A stretch of DNA of 64,000 bases. Source: Chloracidobacterium sp. (GTDB lineage Bacteria; Acidobacteriota; Blastocatellia; Pyrinomonadales; Pyrinomonadaceae). The notes under the pieces are model-generated. The model did no database searches. It saw only the letters and a program-made list of their open reading frames with translations, and was not told the origin of the DNA. The DNA lies in contig JADJXP010000001.1 in the NCBI GenBank assembly GCA_016715795.1, positions 930,001-994,000 on the forward strand. Reading direction: 5' to 3'. Positions 17,035-25,688 of the stretch are shown one piece after another (position 1 is the first letter of the stretch; every line of letters starts with the position of its first letter). Position numbers and translations under genes: made by a program.

Positions 17035-18546
17035 TTATTTGGCTGTGCCGATCAGGTCTTGCTCGGTCAGGTTTGCCTGGGTCTTGACCGCGGGCGGCAC
17101 CATGGCGATGCCAACGTGCGGCTTGTCGAGAATGTAATTTCGCACGTAACGGTCGATGTCGGCGCGGGTAACGGCGTTGAGGTTCTTTTGATAGCCGCGG
17201 AAATAATCGACGCCCGTCGTAGACCACCAGAAACCCAGCGTGTGTGCGTATTCACTAAGCTTTTCGCGGTCAAAGAGGTCGCTCGATGCGAGGATCGTCT
17301 TTGAAGCGTCGAGCTCAGCATTCGAGTAATACGTTGGCGATGAGAACTGCGCGATCTCGGAATAGACGGCCTTCAACGCGGCCTTCGCCTTGTCCGGCGT
17401 CGTTTGAATGACGACACTGATGGGGCCAACATTCCGCTGTGTGTAATAATTGACGCCCACGCCCAAGACTAGTCCCGAGTCGACGAGATCCCGCTGAAAC
17501 CGCGAATCAGGTTGCCCTAAAATGTATGAGAAAACGTCCGCAGCATACGTCGCTGCATTGTCCTTGCCGATCGATGGTCCGTGCCAGCCGAGCATGATCA
17601 GGATCACATCATCGCCGCTCTCGGCATCAGTTCGTTGGTCGATGATCAGCCCCTCGCTCCGCGGCAGCGGTGGATGCTCGACGAGCGGGAACTCCTTGAA
17701 GGGATCGACCGCGCGGCGTTCCCACGAGCCAAAGACCTTTTCCGCCATCGCAAAGACCTGGTCCGGCTTAGCATCGCCCGTCACGATCAGCGCAGAATTA
17801 TTAGGCACGTAATAGCGCGACTGGATGAGCCTCATCTTGGCCGTCGTTGCCGATGCTACGGTTTCGCGCGTGCCGCCCGGGCGCTTTCGCGAGGGATATT
17901 TGTAAAAAAGTTTGTCCTGAAATGCGCTGTTTAGGTCGAAGAATGGGTTTGCCTCGTTCCGGTCGATCTCGCCGAGGACGACGAGCTTTTCGCGTTCGAA
18001 CTCGGCCTCGTCAAAGACCGGAAACCGCGCGGAATCATTGATGTAGCGAAACGCCTCTTCGAGATACGTGCTCGTCGTGCGGACAAAATAATTGACCACC
18101 TCCTCGCGCGTAGAGCCGTTATACGCAATGCCGAGTTCGTAAAAGCGGTTGAGATAATCGGTGTTGCCGATCTTTCGCTGCATCGATGCGATATCGCCGC
18201 ACCGTGGGCCGGCCATACCGCGTTCGCACTGGGCCAAAATTACGGCCTCGTTCGTGCGAAAGAACATATGCTCGAAAAGATGTGAGAGTCCGTTGAACTC
18301 GGGCGGCTCGGTGAATGAGCCGTTGCGAACGTCCAATTCGACCGTGATCAGCGGGAGGCTCGGATCGGGCAGCACTATGACCTCGAGGCCGTTCGCGAGC
18401 GTCTTTGTCACGATCGGCACCTCGGCCGCAAGCTGCTGCGTGGCGTTGACCGCGGGCTTTACCGGTTTCGGCTTTCCCTTTTGAGCAAATACGGCATTCG
18501 CCGACACCGCAACGATCAGGAGCGCACTAAAGAAGGTTCTTCTCAT
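17035..18546 (-). CDS. Secreted M16 zinc metalloprotease, catalytic subunit
   Basis: The 503-residue product has a signal peptide (MRRTFFSALLIVAVSANAVF) and the inverted zinc motif HLFEHMFF (His-x-x-Glu-His) with the downstream glutamate in FEREKLVVLGEIDR. This is the insulinase/pitrilysin family; zinc and the motif glutamate cleave peptides inside a clam-shell chamber. Its C-terminal domain carries the Arg/Tyr-type substrate-contact region expected in pairs. It is the first gene of a two-gene operon with the inactive partner. Length is normal for the two-domain bacterial form. Confidence 0.9.
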   Translation of the reverse strand: MRRTFFSALLIVAVSANAVFAQKGKPKPVKPAVNATQQLAAEVPIVTKTLANGLEVIVLPDPSLPLITVELDVRNGSFTEPPEFNGLSHLFEHMFFRTNEAVILAQCERGMAGPRCGDIASMQRKIGNTDYLNRFYELGIAYNGSTREEVVNYFVRTTSTYLEEAFRYINDSARFPVFDEAEFEREKLVVLGEIDRNEANPFFDLNSAFQDKLFYKYPSRKRPGGTRETVASATTAKMRLIQSRYYVPNNSALIVTGDAKPDQVFAMAEKVFGSWERRAVDPFKEFPLVEHPPLPRSEGLIIDQRTDAESGDDVILIMLGWHGPSIGKDNAATYAADVFSYILGQPDSRFQRDLVDSGLVLGVGVNYYTQRNVGPISVVIQTTPDKAKAALKAVYSEIAQFSSPTYYSNAELDASKTILASSDLFDREKLSEYAHTLGFWWSTTGVDYFRGYQKNLNAVTRADIDRYVRNYILDKPHVGIAMVPPAVKTQANLTEQDLIGTAK

Positions 18547-18608
18547 AGACGAAATTTGTTAATCGCGGCCTCAATCCAATAATCTAGCATACGAGGAGCA
18601 ACTACATT

Positions 18609-18842
18609 ATGGAACGCGACAATATGATGCACGGCGCCCGCGCGGCGTTGAACACTATCCCCGAAGCACGAGCTTGGGCGGAACAGTATCTAAAGGAAAA
18701 GACCAGGTTAGAAAACGGATCGATGTCTCAGGAAGAGTTCGAGACGTATTGGAAATATCACAAACCCGAGATAATGCACACTGGTGCGGCAGAGGCAATG
18801 CAGGCCTATAGGGAGGCGGGCAAGTCAGAACCGCCTGCGTAA
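18609..18842 (+). CDS. Small soluble hypothetical protein, C-terminus supplied by a REP
   Basis: The 77-residue product starts MERDNMMHGARAALNTIPEA with a ribosome-binding site GAGGAG (about 18592-18597). It is helical and charged. Its last five codons and stop (SEPPA, TAA) lie inside the left REP arm (18824-18857), so the element probably truncated or replaced an original tail. No function is recognised. It lies divergent from the M16 operon. Confidence 0.6.
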   Translation: MERDNMMHGARAALNTIPEARAWAEQYLKEKTRLENGSMSQEEFETYWKYHKPEIMHTGAAEAMQAYREAGKSEPPA

Positions 18843-19479
18843 GCGGGCGGCCAGTTGCTCTCGCGACGGCCAAGGCAAGGAGATTAGTCAAACTCCGGCA
18901 ACGGCCCGCCCTGACCATGCACAACGTAATTGACCGCGGCGACGACGTGCTCCTCGATCCATAGGTAACGTCTGCTCCCCTTGTCAACCCAAGGACTATG
19001 GTCATACCCCACTCACCGGCCGAACGAAGCGCTTTCGTTGAATACGCCTTAAAATCATTCAGCATCCGTTCGGATCGTCGTCCGGAAGTAACGACATGCG
19101 CGTGATTAGTTCGCACGGCGAGCGCATGCAGGGCCCATTCGCGATAACGGCAAACCTCACGGATGGTTGCCTCGACTAGTTGGCGGCTCGCCGCATTGAG
19201 AATGAACGGTGGCGACTTCAATCTCGCCTGATGCATCTGGTTGCGTTTATCGCTCACAACTGCTCGCGGTCCGCCGAAATCGTTGTGATATTTGTCTATG
19301 GAACCGCGTTCGTCACCGGCAAGCCACGTTCCGTAAGTTCGAAAAGTGATGAGATAGGCGATCGGTTCGTCGGTGTCATTCCATTTGGCCATGCAATCAA
19401 GAAGAAGAGCCGCTCGCATGCGCGGGCGGCTCGGTTCTATTCCCGGAACTGGCCGCCCGCTTACGCAGGCGGTTCTGAC
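18824..19479. mobile_element. RAYT unit flanked by inverted REP sequences
   Basis: Two nearly identical copies of a 33-34 base REP lie head to head at 18824-18857 and 19447-19479; the core CTGCGTAAGCGGGCGG is shared with copies at 38149-38268, 53041-53133 and, partially, 23729-23750. Between the arms lies a REP-associated tyrosine transposase gene on the minus strand. This is the standard layout of a RAYT/REP unit, in which the transposase acts on the flanking palindromes. Confidence 0.8.
18884..19392 (-). pseudogene. REP-associated tyrosine transposase (RAYT, Y1/HUH type), frameshifted
   Basis: From ATG 19392 (MAKWNDTDEPIAYLITFRTY) the frame encodes the Y1-transposase start GTWL and the HUH-type metal motif in TNHAHVV. 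The frame then diverges after GEWG; shifting by one base restores YDHSPWVDKGSRRYLW and a normal RAYT ending GQGGPLPEFD with stop at 18884-18886. The lesion lies at a run of four C on the plus strand (19007-19010). These enzymes cut single-stranded REP DNA. The catalytic Tyr expected after the HUH motif should be in the helix before the break or in the restored frame. Either a real inactivation or a homopolymer base error explains it. Confidence 0.8.
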
Positions 19480-19485
19480 TGCGGC

Positions 19486-21186
19486 CTAAACCCCTGGCAT
19501 GGCCTTCTTAAGCGGCTTGAGTATCAGGAACAACACCACCGCCATGAATAGAGCCATGCAGGCGAGGACGAGGAAGAAGCTCGACTGGAGCCAGATGTCC
19601 CAAAAGACGCCGATCTGCGTCAGCTTGTTGCCGATCGCAGTTGCGACGAACCAGCCGCCCATCAGCAGGCCACGTTTGCTGATCGGTGCTACCTTTGACA
19701 CGAGCGAAAGGCCCATGGGCGACAGCATGAGCTCGCCGAGAGTCACGACCATGTAGGCGAATATCAGCCAGAAGGGCGAGACGCGAAAGAGGTAGGCGTT
19801 CTGCAAGATCGCCGACTTGTTAGCGTCACCGGCACCCGGTGAGGCAGCATTGACAGCGGCAATCAGTTGCTGTTCGCCGGACGTCGTGGCTTTCGTCGTC
19901 TCGTCGAGCTTAGTGGCGAACTTAACGCCGAATATCGAGTGCTTGCCGTCATCTGCCTTCGCATTCTGGATCTTGTCGAGAACTTCTTTTGCTACACCGG
20001 CATTGCTGAGGTTAGTGAGAACTCGCTCGTTGATACGAAACTCACCCTTCGAGAGCATGTCGGCGGTCTTTGTCATGTTCTCGCCGATCGTCGCGCCATA
20101 CCAGAGCACGAGGAACGAGAGGCCGGTGAGCGTCATGCCGATTGCCATCTTTGTCGGGGTCGAAGGCTCTTTGCCGCGACGGTCGAGAAAGCCCCAGAAT
20201 GCGACGAGCGGGAATGTAAGGATCAAAATCCAGATCGCGTTGATCGAGTTTGAGATCGTTCCCGTAACGTTCCACGCCGTGTTGTCGTCGGCAAAATACG
20301 TGAGCGTCGAGCCGTTTTGATGAAACACCATCCAGAAGACGATCACGATCGCGAATACGACACAAAGTGCGACAATGCGTTTCCACTCTGGAACTGCGGT
20401 TATCGTGCCGGTCTTGGCATCCAGGTGAACAGTTCCTGAATCCTGATGACTCACGCCGTGCGGAGGCGCGTCGGTGGCGGTGGCCGTTGCGTCTGCTGGC
20501 TGATCATCGACATGCTCGACAGCTTGAATAACATGCTCACCCACGCGAAGAGCCTTTTTATCTGCGCTCATGACCAGACTCTTCCACTTCCACAACACAA
20601 ACACGGAGATAACCATTCCGAACGCGGCAACGGCGAACGCGGCGTGGAAGCCGAAATAGTGTTTGACGATCTCCATCACGATCGGCGCTAGCGCGGCGCC
20701 GACGTTGATGCCCATGTAAAAGATGTTGTAAGCGCGATCCTTGAGGTGACTGCCCTCGGGATAGAGGTTGCCGACCATCGTCGACACGTTCGGTTTGAAG
20801 AACCCGTTACCGATGACGAGGAAGGTGAGCGCGAGATACACCGCCCAGATCGCCGGAATGGAGAGCGTCGCGTGACCGGCCATGAAGAAGAACCCGCCGA
20901 TCATCACCGCCTTGCGATAGCCCGTAAATCTGTCCGCGATAAATCCGCCGACGAGCGGGCTCAGGTAAACGAACATCAAGTATGTCGAATACAGCCACGT
21001 CGCTTCAGCCGCGGTCCAGCCAAAGCCCTCATTCGGGTCGCGTAGGTAAAGCGTGAACAACGCCAGCATCGAGTAGAACGAGAATCGTTCCCACATCTCG
21101 GTGGCAAAGAGGACTGCCAATCCCTTAGGGTGTCGTTCCTGCATATGTGGAACACCGCCGTTGATCGTTTCTGCGTTTGCGCTCAT
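19486..21186 (-). CDS. POT/PTR family proton-dependent peptide transporter
   Basis: The 566-residue product has 12-14 membrane helices and the family motif in EMWERFSFYSMLALF (ExxER), which couples protons to di- and tripeptide uptake. A second family stretch is FIADRFTGYRKAVMIGG. A hydrophilic, Asp/Ala-rich insert (about 200-270) and another around 380-440 (STPTK...SKGEFRIN region) enlarge it beyond compact members. The start ATG 21186 is followed closely by the peptide motif MQERHPKGLAVLF. The gene ends seven bases before the right REP of the RAYT unit. Paired secreted proteases nearby make a peptide-feeding role plausible, by inference. Confidence 0.92.
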   Translation of the reverse strand: MSANAETINGGVPHMQERHPKGLAVLFATEMWERFSFYSMLALFTLYLRDPNEGFGWTAAEATWLYSTYLMFVYLSPLVGGFIADRFTGYRKAVMIGGFFFMAGHATLSIPAIWAVYLALTFLVIGNGFFKPNVSTMVGNLYPEGSHLKDRAYNIFYMGINVGAALAPIVMEIVKHYFGFHAAFAVAAFGMVISVFVLWKWKSLVMSADKKALRVGEHVIQAVEHVDDQPADATATATDAPPHGVSHQDSGTVHLDAKTGTITAVPEWKRIVALCVVFAIVIVFWMVFHQNGSTLTYFADDNTAWNVTGTISNSINAIWILILTFPLVAFWGFLDRRGKEPSTPTKMAIGMTLTGLSFLVLWYGATIGENMTKTADMLSKGEFRINERVLTNLSNAGVAKEVLDKIQNAKADDGKHSIFGVKFATKLDETTKATTSGEQQLIAAVNAASPGAGDANKSAILQNAYLFRVSPFWLIFAYMVVTLGELMLSPMGLSLVSKVAPISKRGLLMGGWFVATAIGNKLTQIGVFWDIWLQSSFFLVLACMALFMAVVLFLILKPLKKAMPGV

Positions 21187-21266
21187 CGATTCGATTTCCT
21201 CTGGTTTGAATTTACGGAAGAGTTAGGCAAATATAACAAATAATGTGTCTTACGAAAAGAAGTCTT

Positions 21267-21746
21267 ATGCGTAAAAGAGCGATCTGTGTCAGCCTTGCCC
21301 TGATGTGTTTGATGTTCATATCTGTCTCGGCGTCTGCTCAAACATCGAGAAAGAGTGTGTCGGCCGCTGAAGTCAATGGGACCTACCGGATGAACTTTCG
21401 CGGAAAATTCCGCAAAATGTCGAACGAACTCAAGATACTCGCGCTGGGCAACAACAAACTGCGCGTCGCGTTTGACCTGATCTATCCGTACACGCTCAGA
21501 AACGGAGAGATATCGGTAAATATGGGCGGCCTCGATACGACGGGAACGATAATCGGCGATGTCGCTAACATATATCCCGAAGGGCTCCAGCAATGCGATA
21601 TCACGATCAAATTCGTGAGGCCGGGAACTATCAAGGTGACGCAGGATGGCACGGACGCCGACTGCGGTTTTGGGCATAACGTCACATCCGATGGAACATA
21701 CCTGAAGGTCAGCAGCAGAAAGCCCAAATTCGAACCTATTGACTAA
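21267..21746 (+). CDS. Small secreted hypothetical protein
   Basis: The start chosen is ATG 21267 (MRKRAICVSLALMCLMFISV), which opens directly with a signal peptide; an ATG at 21243 adds eight residues. The mature part of about 135 residues is beta-rich, beginning VNGTYRMNFRGKF and with two cysteines late in the chain (QQCD and ADCG) that could form a disulfide. No family is recognised; the length and fold pattern suggest a small periplasmic beta-sandwich. The stop is two bases before the next gene, so the two are probably co-transcribed. Confidence 0.6.
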   Translation: MRKRAICVSLALMCLMFISVSASAQTSRKSVSAAEVNGTYRMNFRGKFRKMSNELKILALGNNKLRVAFDLIYPYTLRNGEISVNMGGLDTTGTIIGDVANIYPEGLQQCDITIKFVRPGTIKVTQDGTDADCGFGHNVTSDGTYLKVSSRKPKFEPID

Positions 21747-21748
21747 AT

Positions 21749-22096
21749 ATGCTTCTCGCCATCCTCGCAGTTTGGTTCGGTTATAAAAAGGCCCGCGATA
21801 CTGGCCGGAACGGTGTTCTCTGGGGCGCGATCTGCGGAGGCACGTTTATCGGCGTGCAGTTTCTGGTCGCCGTGGTGATCGGCCTGACGATCGGCATCGG
21901 GACTGAGCTTTGGGGCTGGAGTGAAACGCTCTATGACGACCTTGAGTGGGTCATCACGATCGTGGCGATAGCCGCAAGCGTCATTGCACTCTGGCTGATT
22001 TTCAAATTCCTCGACCGACTCCCTGCTGACGAATCAGCTCAGACCCCACCTCCGCCACCGATATTTGAAAGCGGCGAAGAACGTCCCGACGACTGA
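21749..22096 (+). CDS. Small membrane protein, unknown
   Basis: The 115-residue product has hydrophobic helices at about 1-10, 25-48 (GGTFIGVQFLVAVVIGLTIG) and 67-88 (ITIVAIAASVIALWLIF), and a disordered Pro-rich tail (TPPPPPIF). It follows the secreted protein gene by two bases, suggesting one transcript. No family is recognised. Confidence 0.6.
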   Translation: MLLAILAVWFGYKKARDTGRNGVLWGAICGGTFIGVQFLVAVVIGLTIGIGTELWGWSETLYDDLEWVITIVAIAASVIALWLIFKFLDRLPADESAQTPPPPPIFESGEERPDD

Positions 22097-22129
22097 CCTA
22101 GTCAGGTGATACGCAGAGAAGCAATTTGC

Positions 22130-22159
22130 TTGTCAACATTTGCCGCGCTTCTCTATACT
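22130..22159 (+). promoter_or_regulatory. Sigma-70 promoter of ribH-nusB
   Basis: TTGTCA (22130-22135) and TATACT (22154-22159), both five of six consensus matches, are spaced by 18 bases. Transcription would begin near 22166, after the upstream TTG codon at 22140, so the ribH start must lie further in. Confidence 0.55.
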
Positions 22160-22181
22160 TGAGTTGGATGGTGATGTTGTT

Positions 22182-22682
22182 TTGAAAACTGAACTTGAGC
22201 GTGAGAGCGTGTCAGCCGAAGGGTTTCGGTTTGCGTTGGTCGTGAGCCGTTGGAACCGCGAGTTCACATCGCGGCTCGAGAGCGGTGCGAACGAGGCACT
22301 TGTGGGGGCCGATGCGGTCGAGACGTTTTACGTGCCCGGGGCTTTCGAACTGCCGGTGGCGTGTCTGAAGGCCGCACGGACCGGGCGATTTGACGCGATC
22401 ATTGCCCTTGGCGTCGTCATTCGGGGCGACACGCCGCATTTCGACTATGTCGCGGGACAGGCAGCGGCGGGCATATTGCAGGCATCTTTGGATTCCGGAA
22501 TTCCGGTGATGTTTGGCGTTATCACCGCAGACAGCGTCGAGCAAGTAGTCGAACGTACCGGTGAAAAGGTTGATAACAAGGGTTATGAAGCCGCCGTCTC
22601 AGCAGTCGAGATGGTGAACTTATTTCGCTCGATGGACGAGCAGGACGGCAGGCAGGCAAGGGGTTTTTCGCATGTCGGTTGA
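22182..22682 (+). CDS. ribH: 6,7-dimethyl-8-ribityllumazine synthase
   Basis: The product contains the family landmarks FALVVSRWNREF, VPGAFELPV, GVVIRGDTPHFDYVA and PVMFGVITADSVEQ, covering the whole lumazine synthase fold. The enzyme joins a four-carbon phosphate and a ribityl-pyrimidine in riboflavin synthesis, usually in an icosahedral or pentameric shell. The TTG at 22182 is preferred (166 residues, typical) because GGATGG precedes it and the promoter at 22130-22159 excludes the more upstream TTG 22140. It overlaps nusB by 11 bases, the common ribH-nusB arrangement. Confidence 0.93.
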   Translation: MKTELERESVSAEGFRFALVVSRWNREFTSRLESGANEALVGADAVETFYVPGAFELPVACLKAARTGRFDAIIALGVVIRGDTPHFDYVAGQAAAGILQASLDSGIPVMFGVITADSVEQVVERTGEKVDNKGYEAAVSAVEMVNLFRSMDEQDGRQARGFSHVG

Positions 22683-23154
22683 AAAGCAGGAGAAATCGGG
22701 CAGTAACCGGCACAAGGCCCGCGAATGTGCCCTCCAGATGCTTTTCTCGGTTGACATGGTCCGTGGCGATCGCTCGGTGCTCTCGAAAAACTATTGGTCC
22801 GAGCTGGGCGACGAGGCCATCGACGAACGGACACGTGAATTCGCAGATTCGCTCGTCTGCGGCACCCTCGACAACCTCACGACGATCGATGACCGCATCC
22901 GCACTCGTGCCGAGCACTGGCGAATCGAGCGAATGGCTATTGTCGACCGCAACGTGCTCCGGCTAGCCGTGTACGAGTTTCTCTACGCCGACACGCCGAA
23001 TACAGTTGCGATCAATGAGGCGTTGGAGCTGGCGCGCAGGTTTTCCAATTTTGAAGCGACGCAGTTTATCAACGGCATCCTCGACGCCATCCGTCACGAC
23101 ATCGAGGCGGCCGACAACGAATCTAAGGCCGACGCCGCTGTTGGCGACCAGTAA
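22672..23154 (+). CDS. nusB: Transcription antitermination factor NusB
   Basis: The 160-residue all-helical product begins SVEKQEKSGSNRHKARECAL and contains the NusB core ECALQMLFSVDMV and AIVDRNVLRLAVYEFLY, followed by NEALELARRFSN. NusB binds boxA RNA with S10 and allows antitermination in rRNA operons. The start ATG 22672 lies inside the end of ribH, giving translational coupling. The C-terminal tail is acidic and overlaps the next gene's proposed start. Length is normal for the family. Confidence 0.93.
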   Translation: MSVEKQEKSGSNRHKARECALQMLFSVDMVRGDRSVLSKNYWSELGDEAIDERTREFADSLVCGTLDNLTTIDDRIRTRAEHWRIERMAIVDRNVLRLAVYEFLYADTPNTVAINEALELARRFSNFEATQFINGILDAIRHDIEAADNESKADAAVGDQ

Positions 23155-23701
23155 AATTATTCGCGCATTCGTGGCCATTTTCTTCCGTGGGCTTGTTCTT
23201 CTTCTTGTACTGGCTGGTCTTGCCTCGTCACAGGAATTTCCCGACAAGATACGCGGCTACAAGGTCTATGTGGCGAGCGCTGCAGATCAGCCGCCGGTTG
23301 TTCGCCTGGCCACACCGGTCATAAGTATCGACGGCCTGCTCAGTGTAGCGGTCGAGGCGGGCGTCGAGTTTACCAGTCCAGAACACAGCGGGCGAGTTGA
23401 ATTTCTAACTTTTCAAGATATTCGCGTTAACGGGATAAGGGTCGATGTAGGAGAATATCGCCACGGTTTCAAATTCAGAAAGGGCCGGGCTGTTCCGTTG
23501 CCGGCCCCGATCCGCGGTCGTATCGGCATCGGCGCCGCCGCTCGAACGGCCTATCGAGAACTCACCGATTCTCATCCCGATTGGCGAGTTACCGGCACCG
23601 TGTTTGTATTCGGCAGGTTCAAGCGGTTTGGTTTCTCGTTCAAACGCGTCGTGCCTGTCCGACTCGATCTCAAGATAGATAACCCTTTGCGATTAGGGTA
23701 G
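23141..23701 (+). CDS. Secreted hypothetical protein downstream of nusB
   Basis: The start is uncertain: TTG 23141 overlaps the end of nusB and yields a signal peptide with a basic N-region (ATSKIIRAFVAIFFRG), while GTG 23171 is an alternative. The 186-residue product has a hydrophobic core LVLLLVLAGLASSQ and a mature beta-rich part beginning EFPDKIRGYKVYVAS. It has no recognised family, membrane helix, or cysteine pair. It overlaps nusB and ends about 28 bases before the REP and about 85 before the truncated AlaRS-like gene. Confidence 0.65.
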   Translation: MATSKIIRAFVAIFFRGLVLLLVLAGLASSQEFPDKIRGYKVYVASAADQPPVVRLATPVISIDGLLSVAVEAGVEFTSPEHSGRVEFLTFQDIRVNGIRVDVGEYRHGFKFRKGRAVPLPAPIRGRIGIGAAARTAYRELTDSHPDWRVTGTVFVFGRFKRFGFSFKRVVPVRLDLKIDNPLRLG

Positions 23702-23728
23702 CGAGGTCCCTACACCAAGGCACAACCA

Positions 23729-23770
23729 CCTGCTTACGCAGGCGGTTCTGCCCTGCCCTGCCCTGCTCTG
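23729..23770 (+). repeat. Solitary REP fragment followed by CCCTG tandem run
   Basis: CCTGCTTACGCAGGCGG then TTCTG (23729-23750) is the right-hand REP half seen in the RAYT unit; here it has no inverted partner. It is followed by about four CCCTG repeats (to about 23770). The next gene starts 16 bases later and lacks its N-terminal domain. Confidence 0.65.
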
Positions 23771-23786
23771 TTATAGTATTTAGCTG

Positions 23787-25679
23787 ATGGCCATTTACGA
23801 CGAAATGACCGAATCTCAGCAGTTTGCTGCACGCGTGATCGCCGACCACGCCCGGGCGACGGCGTTTGCGATCGCGGACGGCATCCTGCCGGGCAACGAG
23901 GGCCGCAACTATGTGCTGCGCAAGATAATGCGCCGCGCGATCTATCACGGCCGCGAGCACCTTGGCCTGAACGAGCCTTTCTTTTACAAGGTCTGCGACC
24001 TCGTGGTCGATCAGATGCACGGCGCTTTTCCCGAACTCGAAACGCAGCGAGATTTTATCGGCAAGATGGTCCGCCTCGAAGAGGACCGCTTTGGCAACAC
24101 CGTGACCGTCGGCCTCGGCAAACTTAACGAACTCGACATAACATCCTCAACGCCCGCTGACGACGATCTTTTTGTGTCTACGGCCAAGCTTTATGACACA
24201 TTCGGCACGCCTCGCGATTTGATCCGGGTTTATCTCGAAGAAAAAGGGCTGGCGCTTGAGGAGGACGATTTTAACGAGCGTTTTGATAACGCACTTCAAG
24301 CACTGCAGCAGCAGTCGGGCATCGGTAAGACCGAGCGAAAGTCTGAGGTGTCACCTGTTTATGCAGAGGTGTTGCAAAAGGTCGGCTCGAACACCTTTCA
24401 TGGTTACGAATCGACGCATCTTGACGCGGCGAAGGTCGTTGCCGTGCTCGACGGTGACAAGCAGATCGAGTCTCTGTCCGAAGGGCAACAGGGCAGTGTC
24501 ATTCTCGATAACACTCCGTTCTATGCCGAGAGCGGCGGTCAGGTTGGGGATACCGGCAGGCTGACGGCGGGCGAGGCCGGGGCGACCGTTTCGGATACCT
24601 ATTCGCCCGTCGCCGGGCTTATTATTCACAAGGTCACCGTAAACAGGGGCTCGCTAACGGTCGGCGACACGGTTGCGGCGGCGGTCGATGTCGACAAACG
24701 CGATGCGACGCGACGAAATCACACGGCGACGCATCTTGTGCATGCCGCATTGAAGGAGGTTTTGGGCACTCACGTAAAGCAGGCAGGTTCGGTCGTTGCT
24801 CCGTCGTATCTCCGATTCGATTTTACGCATTACCAACCGATGACCGGTGGCGAGATCGCCGAGGTCGAGGATCTTGTGAACCGGTATATTCTTCGGAATG
24901 AACCGGTTACGACGGATATGATGGCACTCGAGGATGCGATGCGTTCCGGTGCGGTCGCGATGTTTGGCGAGAAATACGGTGGCGAGGTTCGCGTGCTGTC
25001 GGTCGGTGACGGGCAATTCTCAAAAGAGCTTTGCGGCGGCACACATGTGCGTGCGACGGGCGATATAGGCTCGTTCAAGATCACTTCGGACGAGGCCATC
25101 GCGTCGGGCGTCAGGCGAATTCGCGCTATCACCGGCTTCGACGCATTCGAGCGATTCCGCGAGGACGAGGGTTTGATCGACCGTTCGCTCGCAGCGTTAA
25201 AAACGCAACGCGACAATCTGCCTGATGCGATTCAGAAATTGCAGGAAGAACTAAAACGCACCCGCCGCGAGATGGATGATCTCAAGCTAAAGATCGCCAC
25301 CGGCTCACTCGGCAACAGCCCATCCGCGGAAGGCAACGAAGCCCGCGACATCAACGGTGTTAAGGTTATCGGAAAGGTTGTTGAAGGACTCGATGCCAAT
25401 GGGACACGACAACTGTCCGACACGCTGCTTGCGAGACTAAAGTCCGGCGTCGTCGTCTTGGGACGCACCGACGGAGGCAAGGTAGGCATCACCGTCCGCG
25501 TATCTGACGACCTGACCGGCAAGGTGAAAGCCGGCGAGATTATTCGCGAGATCGCCCCGATCGTCGGAGGCCGCGGCGGCGGCAAGCCCGACATGGCCGA
25601 AGGTGGTGGCACTGAGCCGGATAAGATCTCGGAAGCCATCGATGCCGCATATGGTTTTGTTGAGAAGGCTTTGAGTTAG
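23787..25679 (+). CDS. alaS: Alanyl-tRNA synthetase-like protein lacking the catalytic domain
   Basis: The 630-residue product begins MAIYDEMTESQQFAARVIAD and enters AlaRS at a point equivalent to about residue 285 of the E. coli enzyme. Motifs 1-3 of the aminoacylation core are absent. Present are the helical tRNA-recognition region (RVIADHARATAFAIADG), the editing domain with zinc ligands H312, H316 (HTATH), C416 and H420 (CGGTH), and the coiled-coil plus DHHA1 C-terminal domain. A TAG lies just upstream in frame and no strong ribosome-binding site precedes the ATG. As it stands it could only edit mischarged tRNA. It may be a split gene, a degraded duplicate, or an assembly break. Confidence 0.85.
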   Translation: MAIYDEMTESQQFAARVIADHARATAFAIADGILPGNEGRNYVLRKIMRRAIYHGREHLGLNEPFFYKVCDLVVDQMHGAFPELETQRDFIGKMVRLEEDRFGNTVTVGLGKLNELDITSSTPADDDLFVSTAKLYDTFGTPRDLIRVYLEEKGLALEEDDFNERFDNALQALQQQSGIGKTERKSEVSPVYAEVLQKVGSNTFHGYESTHLDAAKVVAVLDGDKQIESLSEGQQGSVILDNTPFYAESGGQVGDTGRLTAGEAGATVSDTYSPVAGLIIHKVTVNRGSLTVGDTVAAAVDVDKRDATRRNHTATHLVHAALKEVLGTHVKQAGSVVAPSYLRFDFTHYQPMTGGEIAEVEDLVNRYILRNEPVTTDMMALEDAMRSGAVAMFGEKYGGEVRVLSVGDGQFSKELCGGTHVRATGDIGSFKITSDEAIASGVRRIRAITGFDAFERFREDEGLIDRSLAALKTQRDNLPDAIQKLQEELKRTRREMDDLKLKIATGSLGNSPSAEGNEARDINGVKVIGKVVEGLDANGTRQLSDTLLARLKSGVVVLGRTDGGKVGITVRVSDDLTGKVKAGEIIREIAPIVGGRGGGKPDMAEGGGTEPDKISEAIDAAYGFVEKALS

Positions 25680-25688
25680 ATCGAAACG

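Noticed and set aside
22097..22181. An FMN riboswitch before ribH
   Set aside because: The region is too short and lacks the multi-stem junction; it has only a small CTGAC/GTCAG hairpin and a promoter.
22140..22181. A longer ribH start at TTG 22140
   Set aside because: The likely -10 element lies at 22154-22159, after this codon, and the extra residues are not typical of the family.
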